Positions 15,012 through 22,184 of a DNA stretch of 41,891 nucleotides are shown here, piece by piece. The DNA comes from Chloroflexota bacterium (GTDB lineage Bacteria; Chloroflexota; Dehalococcoidia; DSTF01; RBG-16-68-14). The position numbers were made by a program, and so were the translations under genes. A model generated the notes under the pieces. That model was given only the letters and a program-made list of their open reading frames with translations. It was not told the origin of the DNA and searched no databases. Position 1 is the stretch's first letter. Every line of letters starts with the position of its first letter. The stretch spans positions 1 to 41,891 of the forward strand of contig JADFPV010000017.1 of the NCBI GenBank assembly GCA_022562155.1, read 5' to 3'.

Positions 15012-17453
15012 ATGACGTTACGCACAGCAGTACTTGCAGGGATCGCAGTCGGCCTCTTCGTAGCAGCCTGTGGAGGTGGAGGTGGAGGTGGAGGTGGAGT
15101 GCCAGAAGGCACGCAGGTACGCGCCACAGGAGGAGGCGAGTTCTCACTCGATGGTGTAACGGTCCTTATCCCGCCGAACGCCCTCTCCGAAGACACCTTC
15201 GTCTCGCTCACAACTGGAGACGGCCCGGGGCAGGCACTAGAGTTTGGCATCGTTGCAGGCGACGCCATGCGCATCGATATCGGCGAGGCGGAACTGCTGC
15301 AACCGGTGAGCGTCCAAATGACGTACGAAGCGGCAGGAATACCTGACGACTATCCCGAGGAAGCCGTCTTCCTAGCGTATTTTGACGAGGCGATCGGATC
15401 TTGGGTGCCGGTCTACGGCACAGTCGACACTGCTACGCGAACGGTGTTGGTGGAAACCGACAATCTTTCTTGGTGGCAGCCCTGGACTTGGGATCTCTCT
15501 ATGATCATAGACGAGATCGGCGACAATCTAGAGAGCATACTCGCAGCCGGTGGGCTACCATCCGCAGACATTCCCGACTGCGGCCCGCCGCCTGTCGGCA
15601 TGACCTTTGAGTTCTCTGAGACGCTGCTGCCATGCCTTGAGGCGGGCCCGGAGGAGGGCGAGGCGACTCTGAAGGTGGCCAACAATAGAGCCTACAGCGT
15701 ACTTGCGACGATGCCTGTCGGCACTGAATTGGCGGAGCCGGTCGAGGGCGGCTCGCTCTTCGACGCCGCGTGGACTTATCTCGTCGACAAGCTGTCGGAC
15801 AGAACGTCGTATATCCCTCCCGCCGCCGAAGCTCACTTCGCGCTCGAATTCGCCGAAGCCGGAACGATCCGATTCAATACGCGCCCGTCAGATGTCACGC
15901 TCGCTCTAGACATCACGATCGCGATGATCGCCTTACTGCACCCGCAGGCCAACTATGCCTTCGCGAGTGCAGAGTGCGTGTATCAAACGCTTACAGCCGG
16001 CGGCCGATCTGCGCCAACAGTTGCCGATCTATTCGAAGTCGCCAGAGAATGTGTCGCTTTCGCACTCGCCCAGCTGTCTCTCGACAACCCTAGTTTCCAG
16101 CAGGTATCGATTATCTGGTCGGCGTTCCAAAACGCACTCACCATCGGCGCGGCCACCGGGGAACTGCTGGTCGACCGCACGCTGGGCGACGGCCAGGGAT
16201 ACGTCACAGTAGCTTATAGCCCCCGAGTTCCGGGCAGCACACCGCAGGAAGGCACTGCGCCGAAAGATCCTCCAGGTCAGACGGATGAATCGGACCGGGG
16301 CGCTTCTGCTGCTACCTCCATCGACGCGGGCTCGCAACACACCTGTGCTGTCGTTGGTCAGGGCTCCGTCAAATGCTGGGGGTCAAACACCTCCGGCCAG
16401 CTTGGCGACGGCACGACGACCCAAAGCACGACACCAGTTGAACTGTTCGGCCTCGACGGCGGCATATTAGCGGTAGCCGCTGGACGTGCGCACACGTGTG
16501 CACTTAATGAAATGGGTGGAGTGAAGTGCTGGGGTGACAACAGCCGCGCTCAACTTGGTGATGGGACGACCGAAGGGAGCAACACGCCTTTTGATGTGAA
16601 CGGTCTAACGAATGGCGTCGTGGCGATCGCTTCAGGTGACACCCATACGTGTGCGCTCACGGATCGCGATGATGTCTGGTGCTGGGGCGAGGCCACTCAT
16701 GGACAGCTGGGGGATCATGGCGAAAGCCGCGAACGGACACAATGCGAAACGAGTTCAGGTCCCTTGAGCTGCAGAACCATTCCAACAAGAGTATCAGGTC
16801 TCGGCAGCGTCCGAGCCATTAGCGCAGGAGGCCAGCACACATGCGTAGTAACGGCCGAGGGCGGCGTGGAGTGCTGGGGAAACGCCTCACAGAATCGACT
16901 GGGAATCGGCGGACTACTATCTAGCGCAAAGCCTGGCGATGTAATTGTAAGGGCACCGGCAACTCTCCTCACGTCAATCAAATCTGTTACCGCCGGGAGC
17001 GATCACACCTGTGCGCTGACCTTGGAAGACAGCATCGTGTGTTGGGGGGCCTGGAAGATGGTGGCCGACGAAGGCTCAGGCTCGGCAGTGCGAACCAGCC
17101 TGGCAGAAGACGTGCCCTGGTCGATTGACGCGGTTCGCGAAATTTCGGCCGGGTCACGCCACACTTGTTTCGTCACTACGAGCGGAGTTGCGAAGTGCTG
17201 GGGAGGCGGCGCATACGGACGCCTGGGAGACGGAACTGGGATAACGTCGCCAGTACCTGTTGATGTTGTGGGTATCACTGAAGGTGCCTTCGCAATCACG
17301 GCCGGTGGAATCGGCAGAACTCAAGGACATTCATGTGCTATCACAAATGCTGGAAGGGTTAAGTGTTGGGGAAACAACAATGCAGGTCAGCTAGGTGATG
17401 GGACGACTACAGACCGCAGCACCGCAACAGATGTAATCGGGCTTGGCCGCTAG
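15012..17453 (+). CDS. Lipoprotein with ZU5-like domain and seven RCC1-type repeats
   Basis: The protein has 813 residues from ATG 15012, preceded by AGGAGAAGG. The signal peptide ends in a lipobox (LFVAAC, Cys20), followed by a glycine run. About residues 35-180 resemble a ZU5-type surface domain (FSLDGVTVLIPPNALSEDT). A middle domain of unknown type follows (about 190-420). From about residue 435 to the end there are seven repeats of the RCC1/ATS1 kind; each carries HTC..(V/L)...G.V.CWG and usually NxxGQLGDGTT, so each blade has a Cys pair about 11 residues apart. Seven repeats predict one closed propeller stabilised by disulphides, outside the cell. Binding partner unknown. The gene fills the segment between two copies of the tmRNA 3' end. 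Confidence 0.88.
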   Translation: MTLRTAVLAGIAVGLFVAACGGGGGGGGGVPEGTQVRATGGGEFSLDGVTVLIPPNALSEDTFVSLTTGDGPGQALEFGIVAGDAMRIDIGEAELLQPVSVQMTYEAAGIPDDYPEEAVFLAYFDEAIGSWVPVYGTVDTATRTVLVETDNLSWWQPWTWDLSMIIDEIGDNLESILAAGGLPSADIPDCGPPPVGMTFEFSETLLPCLEAGPEEGEATLKVANNRAYSVLATMPVGTELAEPVEGGSLFDAAWTYLVDKLSDRTSYIPPAAEAHFALEFAEAGTIRFNTRPSDVTLALDITIAMIALLHPQANYAFASAECVYQTLTAGGRSAPTVADLFEVARECVAFALAQLSLDNPSFQQVSIIWSAFQNALTIGAATGELLVDRTLGDGQGYVTVAYSPRVPGSTPQEGTAPKDPPGQTDESDRGASAATSIDAGSQHTCAVVGQGSVKCWGSNTSGQLGDGTTTQSTTPVELFGLDGGILAVAAGRAHTCALNEMGGVKCWGDNSRAQLGDGTTEGSNTPFDVNGLTNGVVAIASGDTHTCALTDRDDVWCWGEATHGQLGDHGESRERTQCETSSGPLSCRTIPTRVSGLGSVRAISAGGQHTCVVTAEGGVECWGNASQNRLGIGGLLSSAKPGDVIVRAPATLLTSIKSVTAGSDHTCALTLEDSIVCWGAWKMVADEGSGSAVRTSLAEDVPWSIDAVREISAGSRHTCFVTTSGVAKCWGGGAYGRLGDGTGITSPVPVDVVGITEGAFAITAGGIGRTQGHSCAITNAGRVKCWGNNNAGQLGDGTTTDRSTATDVIGLGR

Positions 17454-17693
17454 CGTGACAGTGAACGAGCAAACGATCGCTCAACTTCATTACAAGGCTA
17501 AGCGCGCTGGGCCAGTTCCGGTTGGCTTCTCACTCGTGAAGCACAGCGCTAAGCGCGAGATACTTGGGAAGCACATGCTCTGCCACCAACGAACCCGAAA
17601 GTGGGATGCTCGTCTAGCCTCAACCGCTGAAAACTACGGCAAACGCATTCCGCGAGAAGGCCTGATGAAGGGTGGTTACGGGCGAGGTGGGGC
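17454..17693 (+). other. Non-coding remainder of the tmRNA-flanked segment
   Basis: About 240 bp between the RCC1 gene and the right 18-bp repeat. An open frame crosses this stretch and the repeat (17443-17817) but it resembles no protein I know and has no ribosome site. GCTAAGCGCG occurs at 17499 and 17550 as a short direct repeat. No recombinase coding is visible. Confidence 0.5.
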
Positions 17694-17711
17694 CTCCCCC
17701 GTCTCCACCAG
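17694..17711 (+). repeat. 18-bp direct repeat, right copy (second tmRNA 3' end)
   Basis: CTCCCCCGTCTCCACCAG, identical to 14893-14910. The bases before it are not tmRNA-like (no T-loop GTTCGA), so only the terminal 18 bases are shared. It is followed after six bases by a terminator-like hairpin. Confidence 0.85.
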
Positions 17712-17717
17712 AATAAC

Positions 17718-17758
17718 CGCCCTCTTCAGATATGGAATCGGCCTGGAGAGGGCGTTTC
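17718..17758 (+). terminator. Intrinsic terminator, probably the original tmRNA terminator
   Basis: CGCCCTCTTCAG (17718-17729) pairs with CTGGAGAGGGCG (17743-17754; one G-U pair) over a 13-nt loop and is followed by TTTCT. It sits a few bases after the second copy of the tmRNA 3' end and just before the convergent phosphodiesterase stop, so it may serve both directions. Confidence 0.65.
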
Positions 17759-17762
17759 TATG

Positions 17763-18962
17763 TCAGGCCAAGATCAACGGCACCAACATCTCAGCCGGCG
17801 TGAGACCTGCGTGGTAGCCGAGCATCCAATCTTTCGGGGGTTCGTAGACCAACACGTCCTCTCCAAGAGGAAGAGCGAGGTAGTCGCCAACGCGCTGCCG
17901 GGTCACATCGGCATAAGGACCGGGCCCGAGAAGCTCCAACCGCTCCACCTCGGACGCCATGAGCAAGACGAACCACTCGCCAAAGCGAGCGCGGAACCGT
18001 CGCTCAAACGCTTCAGCCTTGCCGTCCTGCAGGTGGAATACCGGTACGCGCGGCTCACCTGATGGCGGGGCAACCAGCAATTCGGCGATATCATCGTCGG
18101 CCCTCACGACGTGTCGGCCACGCTCGCCGATCGTGACAAGGCCGTGATCTGCCGTAACCATGAGGCGCGCCCGGCCCTTTAGTCCATCCACGAGTCGACT
18201 CAGCTCCCGATCAACATTGACGACCTCTGCGAGCACGGAGCTATCTTCTGGTCCGTAGTCGTGAGCGAGTGCATCGACGAGAGGGTAGTAGAGATAGCTG
18301 TAGGTAGGCGCTCTCGCGGCTCCGATGCGAGCCGTGAGAACGTCGACGGCCTCCGAGAGCGTCCTGTAGCCTCTGACTTCGGTACCACCAGAAGCGTAGA
18401 CCGAATAGACGCTGGAGGCGATCGTTGCGGGTACGAAAGAGCAAGGCTCGTACCGGAATCGAGCGGGTAGCGCAGCTCTTGTGAAGACGTCGCTGGGCCT
18501 GATTCCCCATTTCCCGAGCGGGCGCTTGCTGAAGCGTTCGATGAACGGCAGCACAGTCGCAGAAATGTTGTAGTCGACCAGGTAGGTCCACCAGGTTGGG
18601 ACGCCGTGCGCGCTGGGCCAGAGGCCGGTCGCAAGGGAGGTCAATGCGGCCACCGTCGTAGATGGGAAGACCGCCTGCAAGGTCATACACATCTGAGATC
18701 GCAGGAAGGAGTCCTCAGCTAGGTGCTCGACCAGTTCCGCACCTAAACCATCGATGAGGGCTAGCACATAGTGATCCGACTGGCCCACCTGCGACACGAT
18801 GCGCTCCGCACCCTGCGTAAGATCGAGGTCACCCACACCCGCGAGCGTCGCGATCGCCCGCGACAAGTCGACGGCATTCGCCACATCGGGCGAGGGACGC
18901 ACCAGGACACCCGTCTCGAAGGATGCCAGGAGCCTCTCTGTGTCGTTCATGGTGCGTGCCAT
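17763..18962 (-). CDS. Alkaline-phosphatase-superfamily phosphodiesterase / nucleotide pyrophosphatase
   Basis: A 399-residue protein of the type I phosphodiesterase/nucleotide pyrophosphatase group. It has the metal-binding Asp in VLALIDGLGAE, the nucleophile Thr in FPSTTVAALTSLATGLWPS, a second metal site in YPLVDALAHDYGPE, MVTADHGLV, and the closing His in GYHAGLTPAEMLVPLI. No signal peptide is visible, so it is probably cytosolic. The natural substrate (a nucleotide, phosphonate or phosphodiester) cannot be read. ATG 18962 is used; ATG 18950 is nearly as good. It follows a glycosyltransferase gene by 19 bp in the same direction. Confidence 0.88.
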   Translation of the reverse strand: MARTMNDTERLLASFETGVLVRPSPDVANAVDLSRAIATLAGVGDLDLTQGAERIVSQVGQSDHYVLALIDGLGAELVEHLAEDSFLRSQMCMTLQAVFPSTTVAALTSLATGLWPSAHGVPTWWTYLVDYNISATVLPFIERFSKRPLGKWGIRPSDVFTRAALPARFRYEPCSFVPATIASSVYSVYASGGTEVRGYRTLSEAVDVLTARIGAARAPTYSYLYYPLVDALAHDYGPEDSSVLAEVVNVDRELSRLVDGLKGRARLMVTADHGLVTIGERGRHVVRADDDIAELLVAPPSGEPRVPVFHLQDGKAEAFERRFRARFGEWFVLLMASEVERLELLGPGPYADVTRQRVGDYLALPLGEDVLVYEPPKDWMLGYHAGLTPAEMLVPLILA

Positions 18963-18981
18963 CAGCCCCTGCTACCTTGTG

Positions 18982-20271
18982 CTACCTTGCGGGTCCGGCG
19001 AAGCGGCTGGGCACCGGCAGCGCCGCCAGTGCCCAGGCCGCAAGGAGACAGAACAGCGGGATCATCGGAAAGTGGTAACGCGGACTACCGAAGAACAGCA
19101 CGATATGCCCCGCGGTCAAGACGGCGATCACGAGAAGGAGTACCAGCGGCCCTTGGCCGCCCTCGCGTCGCCAGCGAACGAGGGCGAACGCCGCGATGAG
19201 AAGAACCACGTAGTAGTAGCCGTTGGCAAACGGTCGTAGCACACGATTGACTTCGGAACCGATAGATGGTCTCTCACCCCACCAGTCGTTGATGTCCAGA
19301 GCGATCCGGTCGCCATCGAGGTAGAGCGCGCGGAACCGCTTGCCAATAAGGAGCAGCTCTTCGCCCGGGTTCTCCCTCGCGAAGCGCCAGCCAAGCCGGT
19401 ACCCGGCGTCGTTGATGTCCACCTCCCCACCCTCTCTTGTGCGCGGGCCGTATGCTTCCAGAGGCGAGTCCAACGGCACGTCATCCCCTCCGTTGGCGCC
19501 TTCGTGATGGCCCGTCCAGAAGTTGAGCCCAGTACTGCTGGTAATGAGGAGGAACGAGTCCATCGTACGATAGTTCCGCACCGTCCACGGCAGGAGGACG
19601 AGAACAGTGACCGCGACGGCGACAGCGCTCCAGCTGAGGCTCGTCCGCCAGTCGCGCCACGAGAGCGCCCAATACACTGGGGCGACGATGAGCAGAGATA
19701 GTCCAGCGCCTCGTATGAGCGCGGCGACGCCCACGGCCACACCGAACGCCAAGAGCCAGTACCAACCCCCTGAGCGAGCGCGATCGCCCGCTGCCACCAT
19801 CAATACGATGGCGAGGATGAAGGCAAACGTGAACAGCGGCTCCGAAAACAGGACGGACGAGAACAGTACCTGTCCGGGGAAGACAGCCAGCAGCGTAGCT
19901 GCTATCCGGGCCGTCTTACTATCGAACAGCCGCAGCGCCAGCAGGTACAGTACGCCGACGGTTGCTGCCCCCAAAACAGCGTTCGCGACCTCCGCAACGG
20001 TGATATGGGGCCCAAAGATCCAGTACAGCCCGGCTAAAAAGAATGAATAGCCCGGCGCGAAATGCGCCGTAGGAAGCAGCGTGAACGGACTGGTGTAGCT
20101 GCCTCCCTCTGCTAGGTAAGCAGCGATAAGGTGATAGAAGACTGAGTCATTGAACCGTCCGTCAGTCGGGTCGGCTGTGGCGTATGTGATCCAGATGAGG
20201 CGCAGCGCCAGGGCAAGCGCTACCAATGCTACCAGCCACCACCCGTCGGCCCGCTTGAGACGCCATCTCAC
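18982..20271 (-). CDS. GT-C-fold glycosyltransferase, PMT/ArnT-like (GT39/GT83 type)
   Basis: About 429 residues and roughly ten hydrophobic helices. The first extracytoplasmic loop carries the acidic pair typical of lipid-linked-sugar transferases (TDGRFNDSVFYHLIAAYLAEGG), then FAPGYSFFLAGLYWIFGP. Such enzymes transfer a sugar from polyprenyl phosphate to protein or lipid on the outer membrane face. GTG 20271 is preferred, 10 bp after the preceding stop and with TAGGG before it; an ATG at 20313 is in frame but would overlap the upstream gene by 32 bases. The acceptor could be the many Thr/Pro-rich surface proteins coded nearby, but this is speculation. Confidence 0.85.
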   Translation of the reverse strand: MRWRLKRADGWWLVALVALALALRLIWITYATADPTDGRFNDSVFYHLIAAYLAEGGSYTSPFTLLPTAHFAPGYSFFLAGLYWIFGPHITVAEVANAVLGAATVGVLYLLALRLFDSKTARIAATLLAVFPGQVLFSSVLFSEPLFTFAFILAIVLMVAAGDRARSGGWYWLLAFGVAVGVAALIRGAGLSLLIVAPVYWALSWRDWRTSLSWSAVAVAVTVLVLLPWTVRNYRTMDSFLLITSSTGLNFWTGHHEGANGGDDVPLDSPLEAYGPRTREGGEVDINDAGYRLGWRFARENPGEELLLIGKRFRALYLDGDRIALDINDWWGERPSIGSEVNRVLRPFANGYYYVVLLIAAFALVRWRREGGQGPLVLLLVIAVLTAGHIVLFFGSPRYHFPMIPLFCLLAAWALAALPVPSRFAGPAR

Positions 20272-20281
20272 GGGGCAGACC

Positions 20282-21436
20282 CTACCGGCTAATCCGCATG
20301 AGCTTGCCGTCATAGGTCAGGAGGTAGAGGAAGCCGTCGGCTCCTGCCGTCACGCCTGTGTTGCAGCCGGGCGCGATAAGTCGATCTCGTAGCGCAAGTT
20401 CGTAGCCTTCCACGGGCCCCAACTCCGACCAGTGGAGGCCGCCGCCGTTATGAAACGTGCAGTAGAAGAGGTCTCCAGTGAACTCTGGGAGAGCATCGCC
20501 GTCGTAGGCGATGATGCCTGCCATACCCATGGGAAAATCGTAGATGACGTGCGCCTCGCGGATGGTGACTGGATCGCCCGGCCAGCCGTAGTCTGCTCCA
20601 GCGACCAGTTCGTAAACAGCGTCGCCCGCGGTCTGTCGATTCTCCGTGATGTACGCACGTCCCGTCAGATGGTCGACGGTTACGCCGAACGGGTTGCGCA
20701 GGCCGGAGGCGTACACGCGAGGATCGGCGTCGTCGCGGCCTACATACGGATTGTCTGGGAGGGCGGCGCCATCGCGGTCGATGCGTAGCACCTTGCCGAC
20801 CAATGAGTCGAGGCGCGGCGCTAGCTCCGGCAGATCATGATCTCCGATCCCTAACAAGATCGCATCATTCCCATCGAAGGCGATTCCCCCGGCAATATGG
20901 CGCTTGGGTGGAGCCAGATCGAGCGTCACCAGCTTCGTCAGGTCCGCTCCTTTCCCGTCGACGTCCCGCAGACGTCCGAATACGGTGCGCCGGCTGCCAT
21001 CGTCGTCCTGCTCCGTGTAGTAGATGTAGACGAAGCCATTTTCATCGAAGAGCGGGTCCACGGCGATGGTGACGAGCCCTAACTCTTGAGCAATGAAGTC
21101 CTCTTCCAAGGCCGTAAACACGGGCAGTTCGAACCATGGTTCATCGAGCAGCCGGCCGTCCCGCACGACGCGCACTCTGCCTGTCTCTTGCTCTGTGATG
21201 AGCAGTCTCCCGTCCGGCGTCGCGGCGAGCGATGTTGGCGTGGTGAGACCATCCAGAAGCACTTCCAACCGATAGCCGGTCGGCAGCGCCGCGAAGAACG
21301 ATCTGTTCGCTGAGGAGATCGCCGGTGTGGGTTCCAGCGGCTGGTCGCCGGAATCGGAGCCGCAACCTGCCGACAACAGAAGCGCCAGGACCAGCAGCGG
21401 TCCAAGCGCAAGTGTGGTAGGCCGCACGACTGCCAT
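20282..21436 (-). CDS. PQQ-dependent sugar (glucose/sorbosone) dehydrogenase-like lipoprotein
   Basis: About 384 residues from ATG 21436, which gives a textbook lipoprotein signal (MAVVRPTTLALGPLLVLALL then LSAGC). The body is a six-bladed propeller of the glucose/sorbosone dehydrogenase family: LTTPTSLAATPDGRLLITEQ, GLVTIAVDPLFDENGFVYIY, VYASGLRNPFGVTVD and YGWPGDP are family hallmarks, with R and N in SGLRNPFG near the cofactor site. By family it oxidises an aldose outside the membrane with PQQ; whether PQQ is really bound is not shown. A longer in-frame start at 21508 would spoil the signal peptide. Confidence 0.88.
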   Translation of the reverse strand: MAVVRPTTLALGPLLVLALLLSAGCGSDSGDQPLEPTPAISSANRSFFAALPTGYRLEVLLDGLTTPTSLAATPDGRLLITEQETGRVRVVRDGRLLDEPWFELPVFTALEEDFIAQELGLVTIAVDPLFDENGFVYIYYTEQDDDGSRRTVFGRLRDVDGKGADLTKLVTLDLAPPKRHIAGGIAFDGNDAILLGIGDHDLPELAPRLDSLVGKVLRIDRDGAALPDNPYVGRDDADPRVYASGLRNPFGVTVDHLTGRAYITENRQTAGDAVYELVAGADYGWPGDPVTIREAHVIYDFPMGMAGIIAYDGDALPEFTGDLFYCTFHNGGGLHWSELGPVEGYELALRDRLIAPGCNTGVTAGADGFLYLLTYDGKLMRISR

Positions 21437-21739
21437 CGACAACCGCCTATCTGATAAAGCAAGCTGTCGGAGAACATCGTTTCGTGCCATCGCTGGCGAG
21501 ACTACCACATCCCTCAGCGGCTAGGCAGACCGAGCCGCGGGTGGCACTGATCGCGGAATCTTCGTGCCACGGAGTACAGTTCTGCGAGGCTGAGCGACTT
21601 GGTTGCTTCGCTACGGACGCCGAACTGGCGGGACCGGGCATCTGTTCCGGCGAGGGCGGGATGCTGCCCGAAGAGCAGGCCGCCAACTCTCGCTACTTCT
21701 ACGAGCTTGCATTTGCGACGCCGCAACAAAGCAGGCCCG

Positions 21740-21946
21740 GGGCGCGGTTACGTGGTTGGTACATTCGACGAACCGAACCCGCCTCCCGTACGTCTGTGGC
21801 AGGAAGAAGTCCACAAGCCCGGCATCTATGACCTGGAGGTCGACACTTCCCTGCTGAGCCCTCAGGACTGTGCCGATGAAATCCGGAAGCGGCTGGCGGA
21901 AGAGCCGCCGGGCACAGCGTTCCAGCAGCTCGCCAAACAGGCCTAG
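21740..21946 (+). pseudogene. C-terminal remnant of a chloramphenicol-phosphotransferase-like P-loop kinase
   Basis: The frame ending in TAG at 21944 reads RLWQEEVHKPGIYDLEVDTS, then SPQDCADEIRKRL and AFQQLA. VH..G.YDLEVDTS..SP..CA..I..RL is the C-terminal signature I know from CPT-family small-molecule kinases. The P-loop half is absent: the 250 bases upstream give no GxxGxGKS in any plus frame. I therefore call it a decayed remnant. The rest of the stretch 21437-21740 shows nothing recognisable. Confidence 0.6.
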
Positions 21947-22060
21947 GTCACCCGTGCCACGGAGAGGCGGTCGGCAGTAGGAGGACCCCCCTTTTTTTAA
22001 CAGGTCACGTTTGCATGATCAATTTTGGGGATGGTGGGCCTCAATCCGGAGAGCTAGGCT

Positions 22061-22160
22061 GGCTCCTGCAAAGGCAACGAGGAGCACGGCTAACGGACAG
22101 GAAGCTCAGCGGGGCCGGGTTATTGACCCGGGAGCGAACCTGTTTCAGCCGTGCTCTTCG
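22061..22160 (+). other. Long nested hairpin (structured RNA or DNA element) between genes
   Basis: A 14-bp stem joins 22078-22091 with 22147-22160 (one G-U pair). Inside it nest ACAGG/CCTGT (22097-22101, 22139-22143), GCTC/GAGC (22104-22107, 22132-22135) and CCGGGT-tattg-ACCCGG (22115-22131). A competing hairpin GCTCCT (22062-22067) / AGGAGC (22080-22085) uses part of the outer 5' arm, so two folds exclude each other. The outer arm has no U tract on either strand. It lies 24 bp past the stop of the ThDP-enzyme gene (minus strand). Confidence 0.7.
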
Positions 22161-22184
22161 TCGTCTGGGCCACTGCTTCATGCC

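Noticed and set aside
17443-17817. A 124-codon open frame across the right 18-bp repeat, considered as a recombinase remnant
   Set aside because: It has no recombinase motif (no R..H.R...Y pattern), no ribosome site, and crosses the terminator hairpin.
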